64,000 bases of DNA, from the NCBI RefSeq assembly GCF_000307105.1, contig NC_018645.1, forward strand, positions 469,001 through 533,000, written 5' to 3'. Position numbers and translations under genes: made by a program. Of the stretch, positions 1 through 7,465 are shown in pieces. The stretch comes from Desulfobacula toluolica Tol2. GTDB taxonomy: Bacteria > Desulfobacterota > Desulfobacteria > Desulfobacterales > Desulfobacteraceae. Position 1 is the stretch's first letter. Every line of letters begins with the position of its first letter. The notes below the pieces were generated by a model. It searched no databases, was not told where the DNA came from, and saw nothing but the letters and a program-made list of their open reading frames with translations.

Positions 1-1265
1 TCGTGATTAAATTCCCTTAAAATTTTCTCTTTTGCTTCCTTATAGGACAAGGATGCCAGGCTATTGTTGTCAAGCCCCGGAAGATTTTTTGTTGTTTGAG
101 CCAAATCTTTTATGGGGATATCGCAAATGAGCAGGGTATCGTTCTTTGAATACAAAATGCCCTGGACAAGGATATTTTCAAGCTCTCGTACATTTCCGGG
201 CCAAGGTTGTTTCATCAGCAGATCCATAACCTCGCTGGAAATTTTTTTCAATTTTTTTTTCATTTTTTTGCAATGTTTTGCCACAAGGTGTTCACAAATT
301 AACGGGATATCGGTGATCCTGTCTCTTAGGGGCGGCAATTCAATGGGAAGTACATTTAACCGGTAAAAAAAATCCTGTCTGAATTCATTGTCAGCCATTT
401 TCTGTTTCAGGTTCCTGTTGGTGGAGGCAATGATCCTGATATCCACTTTTTTGACCTTTGTACTGCCAAGGGGTTTGATCTCTTTTTCCTGAAGCACCCT
501 GAGCAGTTTTGTCTGGATGGAAGGCCCGATATCCCCGATTTCGTCCAGAAAAATCGTTCCCTTGTCGGCTTCCTGAAAAAGCCCTTCCTTGTCTCTGGTG
601 GCATTGGTAAATGCGCCTTTTTTATATCCGAACAACTCACTTTCCAAAATATGTTCGGGAATGGTCGGGCAATTCACCGGGATAAAGGGTTTGTCTTTTC
701 GAGGACTCAAAGCATGGATGGATCTGGCTGTTAAATCTTTTCCAGTTCCTGATTCCCCTGTGATCAATACAGTGACATCACTTGCTGCAATCAGGTTGAT
801 TTGATCAAACACCCGCTGCATGGGTTCGCTTTTTCCGATCAATTCAAATGGATCTGTTGCCTTTTCTTTTAACAGCCGCTTGTTTTCTTTTAACAACAGA
901 CTTCTTTCAAGGGCTTTTTGGATTTTGAAAATTATTTCGTCCTGTTCAAAAGGCTTGGGAATAAAGTCATAGGCCCCTTTTTTGATCGCTTTTACAGCCG
1001 ACTCGATATTGCCGAATGCAGTGAGCATGACCACGGTCAGATCAGGGTAATGGGTTTTAATATGTTCGAGCAGTTCAAATCCGCCCATGCCCGGCATCCT
1101 GATATCGCAGATAACCAGGTCAAAAACTTCCTGTTCCAGGATGGACAGGGCCATTTTTGCTGAAAACGCCCTGGAAACCCTGCAATCAATTTCCGGTTCA
1201 AGGGTTCGCTGCAAAAGCCTTGTCATATCCTGTTCATCATCAACTGCAAGTATAAGTGCCGTCAT
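1..1265 (-). CDS. Sigma54-dependent response regulator (NtrC/AtoC type), partial
   Basis: The reading frame starts at an ATG at 1265 and is still open at the left edge, so the C-terminus with the expected Fis-type HTH is missing. An N-terminal receiver domain has the acidic DDEQD pocket and phospho-acceptor context DIRMPGMGG. It is followed by an AAA+ sigma54-interaction domain with Walker A GESGTGKD, the GAFTNA loop that contacts sigma54, and the Walker B-like GTIFLDEIGD. Family knowledge: such proteins activate sigma54 promoters after phosphorylation. The start overlaps the end of the histidine kinase gene by 26 bp, so that kinase is the presumed partner. I could not find a convincing -24/-12 promoter nearby, so its targets are unknown. 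Confidence 0.93.
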   Translation of the reverse strand, partial: MTALILAVDDEQDMTRLLQRTLEPEIDCRVSRAFSAKMALSILEQEVFDLVICDIRMPGMGGFELLEHIKTHYPDLTVVMLTAFGNIESAVKAIKKGAYDFIPKPFEQDEIIFKIQKALERSLLLKENKRLLKEKATDPFELIGKSEPMQRVFDQINLIAASDVTVLITGESGTGKDLTARSIHALSPRKDKPFIPVNCPTIPEHILESELFGYKKGAFTNATRDKEGLFQEADKGTIFLDEIGDIGPSIQTKLLRVLQEKEIKPLGSTKVKKVDIRIIASTNRNLKQKMADNEFRQDFFYRLNVLPIELPPLRDRITDIPLICEHLVAKHCKKMKKKLKKISSEVMDLLMKQPWPGNVRELENILVQGILYSKNDTLLICDIPIKDLAQTTKNLPGLDNNSLASLSYKEAKEKILREFNH

Positions 1266-2784
1266 TTTTATCCTGCCTTTTTTTTGCCTGTATCCCGGAT
1301 CTGTCGGCGGGAAGGCTGATGGTAAAAACCGTTCCTTTGCCTTTGCTGCTTTTTACACGGATATCACCCTGGTGCCGTTTGATAATTCCATATCCAACAG
1401 AAAGGCCGAGTCCCGTCCCCTGTCCAACCGGCTTGGTGGTGAAAAACGGATCAAAAATTCTGGATAAATTTTCTTTTTCAATCCCCTTGCCATTATCCTT
1501 TACCATGATAAGGATTTTGTTTCCTTCTGTTTTCTGAGTGGCAATATCAATTCTGCCTTTCTTGTCAACTGCATGACAGGCGTTGATGACAAGGTTCACC
1601 ATCACCTGTGAAAGCTCCTGGTCATTGCCGATAATATTGAGCCTGTCACCTGTGTGCGGATTTAATGTCATTTCAATATTTCTGAAATCAGAATGGTTGG
1701 ATAAAAATTTTACCACCCCGTCCACCACCTTGTTGATATCAACAACACTCAATGTGGAAGGGCCTTTTCGTGAAAAAGATAGCAGATCCGATACAACGGT
1801 TTTGCAATTGTGTACATGCTTTTCTATGATTTTAAGATCTTCTTGATGCTCTGGTTCCTGTTTTAACAGCAATTGTGTATATCCCAGGATAATCCCCAGG
1901 GGGTTGTTGATCTCATGGGCCACACCGGCTGACAATTCACCTAAGGCTGCCAGCTTGTCTGCCTGGGCAATCTGCTGTTCCATCACTCTTTTTTCATTCA
2001 CATTCTTGATGATAAAATGATAGGATTTTTCACATCCAAATGCGCCATAATCAACCCCGGCAGTCATCAGAACCAGCAGGGACGAGTTATCCGGTCTTAA
2101 AAATTCCGTTTCCTCGTTTAAAATATATTCTTTTGAATCAATCTTGCTGCTGATTTTTTCCCATTCAGACAAATCAGTGAAAAAACTGCCCACAGTCATC
2201 TTTTTTAGGATCATTTCATCCCAGCTGTATCCTGTCAGTTCTATGCCGGCCGGATTGATTTCCATGATTTTAAAGTCTTTGTCCGTTACCATGATGGTAT
2301 CCAGAGATTGCTCAAATATTCTGCGGCACTTATGCTCGCTGCTGGTTAGCCGTTCGGTTCTTTCAATAACTTTATTTTCCAGAGTCTGGTTGAGATCCAT
2401 AAGTTTTATGTGAGTGTCCTCAAGTTTTTTGCGGCTTGAATGAATTTTTTCGTTAATGTTCCAGCTCTGGTTGAAAAAAAGCGTGATCAGCCCCACCAGC
2501 ATGAAAGACCCGGTGTTTACACTGCCGGAATAGGAGGTGATTGCTTGCCAGGCATCTGCATTGGATGTGAGAATGAGAAACTGTCTTAAAATATGGCCGA
2601 ATGATCTGGATACGGCAAATACTGTAAAACCCGTACTGATCCACAACAGGTACAGAAAAACCGCATTGTCAGAGTCCATTTCCCGCAACCTTTTTGCCTT
2701 GTAAAGGCAGAGAAGCGCCACCACCACCATGGCCACAGACCCTATCACATCCACGGCCAGTATGGGAACAAACGAGATTATCAT
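1240..2784 (-). CDS. Membrane PAS-domain sensor histidine kinase
   Basis: About 514 residues from the ATG at 2784, which has AAGGAGA in front. Further upstream in-frame starts lie inside the previous gene and lack such a site. The first 120 residues hold three to four hydrophobic segments, then a coiled linker, a PAS domain (about 165-270), the dimerisation H-box with AHEINNPLGIILGYTQLL, and an HATPase domain with DNGKGIE and GTGLGLSVGYG. It should phosphorylate the sigma54 response regulator whose start it overlaps. Its own ATG overlaps the stop of the upstream small membrane gene (ATGA). The input signal is unknown, but the coupled membrane proteins may help sense it. The kinase call is firm and the ligand is open. 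Confidence 0.93.
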   Translation of the reverse strand: MIISFVPILAVDVIGSVAMVVVALLCLYKAKRLREMDSDNAVFLYLLWISTGFTVFAVSRSFGHILRQFLILTSNADAWQAITSYSGSVNTGSFMLVGLITLFFNQSWNINEKIHSSRKKLEDTHIKLMDLNQTLENKVIERTERLTSSEHKCRRIFEQSLDTIMVTDKDFKIMEINPAGIELTGYSWDEMILKKMTVGSFFTDLSEWEKISSKIDSKEYILNEETEFLRPDNSSLLVLMTAGVDYGAFGCEKSYHFIIKNVNEKRVMEQQIAQADKLAALGELSAGVAHEINNPLGIILGYTQLLLKQEPEHQEDLKIIEKHVHNCKTVVSDLLSFSRKGPSTLSVVDINKVVDGVVKFLSNHSDFRNIEMTLNPHTGDRLNIIGNDQELSQVMVNLVINACHAVDKKGRIDIATQKTEGNKILIMVKDNGKGIEKENLSRIFDPFFTTKPVGQGTGLGLSVGYGIIKRHQGDIRVKSSKGKGTVFTISLPADRSGIQAKKRQDKNDGTYTCS

Positions 2785-3287
2785 GATCTCTCCTTTTTGG
2801 CCATCTGCTGCTGATGTTCGCTGACAAGACTTGAAAGCCCTTTGTAAAAAAGGATCATGGCCGGTACGCACAGGAGATGATCCAGTTTTAAACCATAATA
2901 GAGCCATGCCAGGAGCGCTGAATTGTTTTGAGCCACCACTTTTATCCGGGTCAGGGAAAGGTTCTCTATTTTTACGGCATAAGCCTGGTTATCCAGGAAA
3001 TGGGCGATAATGACATCAAGGTTCCAGACAATAAAAAAAAATGCTGAATACTGGATCAAGCGCCATCCCTTTTGTTTGTCCAGGCCTTTTCCTTTGATGG
3101 TGAAAATAAGGGTCACCATGGAAAAAAGAAAAAAAAGGTGCCCTGCCTGGTGGGTGATGATTCCTTCCGAATTGATATGAAGCTGTGTGGCATATAGGTT
3201 TGTGGGCAGCAGGATAAAGTATGCTGCCACAAGTATTGTCAAAAGTTTGAACATAGGTCCGGGGGGGTGCGGGATTTTGTTAACCAT
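2781..3287 (-). CDS. Four-helix membrane protein of unknown function
   Basis: About 168 residues from the ATG at 3287, which overlaps the stop of the upstream gene (ATGGTTAA). An alternative ATG lies at 3254. The protein is hydrophobic with about four to five membrane segments. Conserved-looking polar residues inside or next to the helices include H at THQAGH, a D in NLDVIIAHF, and DH before the last helix. I do not recognise a named family. Histidines near membrane faces could bind haem or a metal, but this is only a guess. The stop is coupled to the histidine kinase start, so it is probably an accessory sensor subunit. Confidence 0.75.
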   Translation of the reverse strand: MVNKIPHPPGPMFKLLTILVAAYFILLPTNLYATQLHINSEGIITHQAGHLFFLFSMVTLIFTIKGKGLDKQKGWRLIQYSAFFFIVWNLDVIIAHFLDNQAYAVKIENLSLTRIKVVAQNNSALLAWLYYGLKLDHLLCVPAMILFYKGLSSLVSEHQQQMAKKERS

Positions 3288-3852
3288 TGCGTTTTTTAAA
3301 CACCTTTTTAAGAATGGCCAAGAGGATAAATGCAAGGAGCAGGCATATAACGAACCAGAACAAAGAGCTGACATTCACCTGAAACGAGGCACCAAACCAA
3401 AAGGTAAATATCCATTCATTTCCAAACCGGGTTAAAAGGGTTTGGGGTGTGTAAATTTTCGTCACATAGGCTGCCGTCAATAATATTGGAAGAACAGTTG
3501 AGATCAGGTTCTTTAAAAGACCTTCAAAAAAATAATCATAATAGGCCTTGTTTAATTGTGCCTGGTCGATATTTTTTGCCAGAGCTTTTGCTTTTTCCCT
3601 GTCCGGATGTTTCATTGCCTCTTCTCTTACTTCCTTCCAGTGGGAAAAATCTTCTTTGAGCCTCACATATCTTTTGGTCACATAAACTCGTGCTATTATT
3701 CGTGTGATGCAGACGACAACAAAGGCAATAAAAAATATCACAAATCCCGGACCCAGAATCTCAAGGGGGGATAAAATGGTATCGAAAAATACCACTGCCC
3801 CGCTTAAAAAAGCTTCAATGGGAACCCATACCCTGTCTAAAAAATCGTCCAT
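3280..3852 (-). CDS. Membrane protein, possibly EMC3/TMCO1-like (DUF106)
   Basis: 190 residues. Hydrophobic segments lie near residues 33-55, 110-130 and 160-182, with a charged region between the first two (KRYVRLKEDFSHWKEVREEA). This spacing, one helix, a cytosolic coiled region and then two helices, resembles the Oxa1/YidC-related DUF106/EMC3/TMCO1 fold. Sequence similarity is by eye only. It is first in the four-gene operon ending in the sigma54 regulator. If the fold is right it could act as an insertase-like accessory, but in this context a sensory role is equally possible. AGGAGAATTTTT precedes the ATG. Confidence 0.7.
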   Translation of the reverse strand: MDDFLDRVWVPIEAFLSGAVVFFDTILSPLEILGPGFVIFFIAFVVVCITRIIARVYVTKRYVRLKEDFSHWKEVREEAMKHPDREKAKALAKNIDQAQLNKAYYDYFFEGLLKNLISTVLPILLTAAYVTKIYTPQTLLTRFGNEWIFTFWFGASFQVNVSSLFWFVICLLLAFILLAILKKVFKKRNG

Positions 3853-3921
3853 AAAAATTCTCCTAAGGATCTAAAAAGACAAACAATTTTATTCAGGTTG
3901 TAAATTTTACGATCCTAACAT

Positions 3922-3968
3922 AAAACCCGTGGCTGATTCCATATTATAGAGATTCAGCACACGGGTTT
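3922..3968 (-). terminator. Stem-loop terminator after the TauE operon
   Basis: The arms AAACCCGTG-GCTGATTC and GATTCAGCACACGGGTTT pair over about 16 bp with small bulges. On the minus strand the stem is followed by a short T-rich run (GTTTTATGTT). It lies 105 bp past the stop of the TauE-like gene and before the next minus-strand operon. Confidence 0.6.
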
Positions 3969-4073
3969 CAAGGTTCATTACCCCTTATATATGAAAGCCC
4001 TGGCAAATCCGGTATTGACTTTCAGGTTTTGTTGCGGGCAAACTTGAGCAAATGCCGTGTCTGCACGTGGCAA

Positions 4074-5768
4074 TCATATCCAGATTTCAATCTTAAAAAA
4101 TCTGAAGAACAAGAAAAATAGTGTAATGGCCAGAACCACTTTTAAGGTCATTTCAGAGAACATTTTCTGTGCCCGGCTGCCCAGCATGCCACCGGCAAAT
4201 CCGCCGATAATAATGGCAATGGCAAGAGTCATGTCCGGCAAATAGCCGGTCATCAAATAGCCGATGAACGAACCGATACTGGAAAAACAGGTGCCGATAA
4301 GGGAGATGGGAACCGCCACATACATGGGAAGCGCGCCCAGGGTGGTCATGGCGGGAACCAGGAGAAATCCCCCGCCGATCCCAAATGACCTGGATACCAC
4401 ACCAATGGCAACCCCCAGGATAGCGAAAAGCAGCGGGTTAATTCTGAACTCTTCACCCCAGAATTTAAACCTGTAATCCATAAGACCTGTTTTTATCGGT
4501 TCAATACTGCCCATTTCAGCGGAACGTCCTTCTGCTTTGGCAGCAGCGATCTCTTTGTTGAATTTCTGGGTCATGGCCTTGATGTTTTTTCTTTTGTTCA
4601 TGGCCTTGGGTGTCATTTCCATAAGGGTTTTGATGCCCATGATAACCACCAGGACAGCCAGCCATTCTTTATAGGCTTGCATGGGAAGAACCGCAGACAC
4701 ATATTTGCCCAGCCAGATGGAACCGATAAAAATTCCCACGCCAAAGGAGAGTCCCACCGGCCATGCCACCCGTTTTTCAACCATTGCGTACCGCCAGAAA
4801 GATCCCAAGGGGGAAAACAGGGTAAGGGCCATGTTGGAGGGCTTTAACACATTGGCGGCATTGATGCCCACAGGTCCCATTGTGTTGACAACCAGTACCT
4901 GAAAAGCAGCCATTAGCATGCCGCCGGCTGCACCAATCATTGAAAAATAAGTGCCCACAAGAATAGCGCCGATGACGATCCACAAAGGATTCATATACCT
5001 GAAACCCTTGTTGAGCCAGTATCCGTTTTTTTCTATGGTATAATCGCCTAATTTGGCACTGTTCACATACACGTCAAATTTGGTGTTGGGAGGGGTATGC
5101 CTGAAGGATTTAAAAGAAACGGTAAATTCACCCGTGGTTTTATCCAGCTGAACAGAAGTGTCCTTGTCCCAGTAATTGCCGCTGGACTGGTCAGTGATAA
5201 CGCTTCTTGAAAAAATAACCACCTTGCCTTTACGGTTGCCTTCTTTGACAATGGTATTGATACCATAGGCGTTTTCATTGGCCCACCTGAAAAAATTCCA
5301 TTGTTTGTCCGTGGCGATTGGACCCATCATGGCACGGGCCGTGGCATCCACATCGTCAAAATTTTTTTTCAGGTAAAACATGGTGGTGCTGTAGATCCCG
5401 TTGCCTTTGCCCAGCAGGACAGAGGGACCGCCGAACTTTTTCTTGTCCACTTTGCCGAATTTTTCAGGTACATTTGTGATCAGATAATACAACGGCGAAA
5501 TGGCCGTATCCATATCAAAGGCCCCTTTTTGGGTCTCTTTTTTAAATTTTTTGACTTCATGGACACCATTGGTGTCTTTTGGGGCAAACATCTCCTGCTG
5601 GGCAATGGCCAGGTACAGATCCTGACCGGGAGCGATTTTGCCTTTGATCTGAACCACATCTCCCGCCTTATACGAGGATGCAGATATGCCGGTTTGGGCA
5701 TATGATACCTGGGCAGCAACAAGCAACACCATTGCCATCATAAAAAAATACATAAAAAGTTTCTTCAT
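4074..5768 (-). CDS. TauE/SafE-family membrane exporter with large N-terminal domain
   Basis: 564 residues from the ATG at 5768, preceded by AAGGAGAG. It begins with a signal peptide (MKKLFMYFFMMAMVLL... VSYAQ), followed by about 230 residues of mostly soluble beta-rich sequence of unknown fold. From about residue 260 there is a TauE/SafE permease (GAAGGMLMAAF, SRSFGIGGGFLLVPAM, the family's repeated G-rich half-motifs) with about eight helices. Typical family members are 250-300 residues, so the N-terminal domain is an addition and would lie outside the cytoplasm. TauE/SafE proteins move sulfite, sulfoacetate or similar anions. As the last gene of a redox operon it may export or import a sulfur compound, but the substrate is not shown. 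Confidence 0.88.
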   Translation of the reverse strand: MKKLFMYFFMMAMVLLVAAQVSYAQTGISASSYKAGDVVQIKGKIAPGQDLYLAIAQQEMFAPKDTNGVHEVKKFKKETQKGAFDMDTAISPLYYLITNVPEKFGKVDKKKFGGPSVLLGKGNGIYSTTMFYLKKNFDDVDATARAMMGPIATDKQWNFFRWANENAYGINTIVKEGNRKGKVVIFSRSVITDQSSGNYWDKDTSVQLDKTTGEFTVSFKSFRHTPPNTKFDVYVNSAKLGDYTIEKNGYWLNKGFRYMNPLWIVIGAILVGTYFSMIGAAGGMLMAAFQVLVVNTMGPVGINAANVLKPSNMALTLFSPLGSFWRYAMVEKRVAWPVGLSFGVGIFIGSIWLGKYVSAVLPMQAYKEWLAVLVVIMGIKTLMEMTPKAMNKRKNIKAMTQKFNKEIAAAKAEGRSAEMGSIEPIKTGLMDYRFKFWGEEFRINPLLFAILGVAIGVVSRSFGIGGGFLLVPAMTTLGALPMYVAVPISLIGTCFSSIGSFIGYLMTGYLPDMTLAIAIIIGGFAGGMLGSRAQKMFSEMTLKVVLAITLFFLFFRFFKIEIWI

Positions 5769-5806
5769 TTGACTCTCCTTTTTTTTAAACATGCACATAA
5801 CATAAA

Positions 5807-5899
5807 TTATAAATTAAAATATCTGACAGCCAGTTTTGCTCCCAGGTAACTTGTAATTCCCGATACTGCCATATAGATCAACAGATCATACACAGTCAT
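5807..5899 (-). CDS. 30-residue small membrane protein
   Basis: A short frame starting at the ATG at 5899, which overlaps the stop of the ferredoxin gene upstream (ATGA), and ending at a TAA at 5807-5809, 38 bp before the TauE start. It encodes 30 residues with one likely membrane helix (YDLLIYMAVSGITSYLGA) and a basic C-terminal end (KLAVRYFNL). Translational coupling and its position inside the operon support expression. It may stabilise the exporter or tether the redox proteins to the membrane, but that is inference. It is too short for most gene finders. Confidence 0.6.
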   Translation of the reverse strand: MTVYDLLIYMAVSGITSYLGAKLAVRYFNL

Positions 5900-6672
5900 T
5901 TTTTTATCCTTTCTCTTTCCGTAACAGCCCGGTTTGACATCAATTTTATACAGGATGGACACAGATGGTGATGTTCCTTTGTATCCGGGTGGTCAAGTGT
6001 GCTTTCTTCCACATGCCTGAGAAACCGGGTTGTGGCATAACGGTTTCCGCACCCCTCACATCTTTCCAGCGGAAGCCGGCCTATGGTCTCACCTTTTATG
6101 GAAACAGTTCTGACATTGTCCCGGTCCGTTACCTTGATGGTATTGGTCGGACAAAGATTGGCACAGGTGCCGCACCCGATGCAGCGTCCCGCCTCCGGCA
6201 TCACACGGTTGCCGTTTTGGGTTTTTACCATTTTCAAGGCCCTGGCCTTTACAATCTCATTGCAGACCCTGATACAAAGCCTGCACCTGATACATCCGTC
6301 GGGCGGCGGGCTAACGGCAACTTCAAACGCCTGTGCAAGTTCCCTGATCCGGGCGGAATCCGGTGCCATCTGCAACAAGGCGTTAAAGGCTTTTTTCCGA
6401 TGGGTCTTTACAAGCTGTGATTCGGTTTTTACAGACAGGTTTTCTTTGACTTTGAGAATGCACGACAGCATCACCACCTGCCTGCCGGAAGGAGATTTGA
6501 CTTCAACGCCGCAAAGCTTACAGGACCCGGACGGTTTCAGGGCAGGGTGGTAACACAAATGGGGAATTTGAATCTGGTTTTCCTTGGCTGCCTGGAGAAT
6601 GGTCTGGTTTTTTTTTGCCAAAATTTTTTTGCCGTCAATTGTAATGGCAATCATGGAGCTTTTATCAGTCAT
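5896..6672 (-). CDS. 2Fe-2S/4Fe-4S electron-transfer protein (HoxU/NuoG N-terminal-like)
   Basis: 258 residues from the ATG at 6672. Another ATG lies 9 bp upstream, and the start overlaps the CBS gene stop. A plant-type 2Fe-2S domain has cysteines near 40, 51, 54 and 71 (HLCYH, SCKLCGVEV). This is followed by a region like the NuoG His/Cys segment and two 4Fe-4S sites (CIRCRLCIRVC and CIGCGTCANLC). The tail carries two more cysteine pairs (CEGCG, LCPSC), possibly a zinc ribbon. In hydrogenases and NAD-linked formate dehydrogenases this subunit passes electrons between flavin and catalytic subunits. Here it probably links the FAD protein and the molybdopterin subunit of the same operon. Confidence 0.9.
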   Translation of the reverse strand: MTDKSSMIAITIDGKKILAKKNQTILQAAKENQIQIPHLCYHPALKPSGSCKLCGVEVKSPSGRQVVMLSCILKVKENLSVKTESQLVKTHRKKAFNALLQMAPDSARIRELAQAFEVAVSPPPDGCIRCRLCIRVCNEIVKARALKMVKTQNGNRVMPEAGRCIGCGTCANLCPTNTIKVTDRDNVRTVSIKGETIGRLPLERCEGCGNRYATTRFLRHVEESTLDHPDTKEHHHLCPSCIKLMSNRAVTERERIKK

Positions 6673-7114
6673 GAGCTGCATCCTGAAGATCTGAAATATA
6701 GTCTTTGAGATAGTGAAGCTCCTGGGTCAGAACACCGACATGTTTTTTCACCAGATCTTCCAGGCAGATCATTCCCTTGATCCGACCGTCTGACACCACA
6801 GGCAGATGGCGGATTTTAGCCTTGATCATCATTCCCATGGCATTGTCAATTGTGTCTTCAGGTTCAACCACAATCAGTTTGGATGTCATTACCTCTTTGA
6901 TTTGAATAGTGCTGATATTCCTGTCCGGGAAAAGGATGTGGCACCGTACCAGGTCCCGTTCCGTGAAAATACCCTGGGATGCTGTTTTTGTCATTACCAC
7001 CAGGGCGGATACACTATAGCCGGACATTAATTTCAGGGCCTGCTCAACTGTCTGGTCCTGATCTATGATATGAAAACAGCCGGCATTGTCTTTTAAAAGA
7101 TTTTTTACCTTCAT
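6665..7114 (-). CDS. Tandem CBS-domain protein
   Basis: 149 residues forming one pair of CBS domains (about 1-60 and 70-130), with typical blocks such as GIFTERDLVR and MMIKAKIRHLPVVSDGRIKGMI. CBS pairs bind adenine nucleotides or related ligands and gate enzymes or transporters. The gene sits inside the redox operon, between the small 71-residue gene and the HoxU-like gene, and overlaps the latter's start. It may report the energy or NAD state to the complex, but the ligand cannot be read from sequence. AAAGGAA precedes the ATG. Confidence 0.9.
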   Translation of the reverse strand: MKVKNLLKDNAGCFHIIDQDQTVEQALKLMSGYSVSALVVMTKTASQGIFTERDLVRCHILFPDRNISTIQIKEVMTSKLIVVEPEDTIDNAMGMMIKAKIRHLPVVSDGRIKGMICLEDLVKKHVGVLTQELHYLKDYISDLQDAAHD

Positions 7115-7155
7115 TGTTGTTTGTTCCTTTTCTGGGGAAGGCCTTCCTTACTTTT

Positions 7156-7371
7156 TCAGGGTTGCCCGATCAATCTCAAACAATCCTGGGGCAGCCGGTG
7201 GGTGCCTTTACCCTCAAGGCTGACCTCGATTAATGCATCAGGATCATTGATGGTATTATCCGGGTCAGTCACAAATCCGTGAATCCCGATAAAATCATCC
7301 ATATAAGGTTCCCATGCCTCGTCTTCTGATTTTTTAAACACCTCGATTTTATTGCCTCGCTGGAACTGCAT
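7156..7371 (-). CDS. Conserved-looking 71-residue hypothetical protein
   Basis: A small acidic soluble protein with no membrane segment and no cysteines. It starts behind a clear AAGGAAAAC site. Its proline- and aspartate-rich centre (VTDPDNTINDPDALIEVSLEG) and C-terminal HRLPQDCLRLIG suggest a small beta-barrel-like fold, but I do not recognise the family. Its place between the FAD oxidoreductase and the CBS protein, on the same strand, implies an accessory role in the redox complex. Confidence 0.75.
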   Translation of the reverse strand: MQFQRGNKIEVFKKSEDEAWEPYMDDFIGIHGFVTDPDNTINDPDALIEVSLEGKGTHRLPQDCLRLIGQP

Positions 7372-7465
7372 GATGTTTTCCTTTTTTTTATATGAAAGGA
7401 CTTTTTGACCTGTTGTAGTCAGATCTCTTTTATTGTTTGCTGTGGCAGCTCAACCTGCATGGCAG

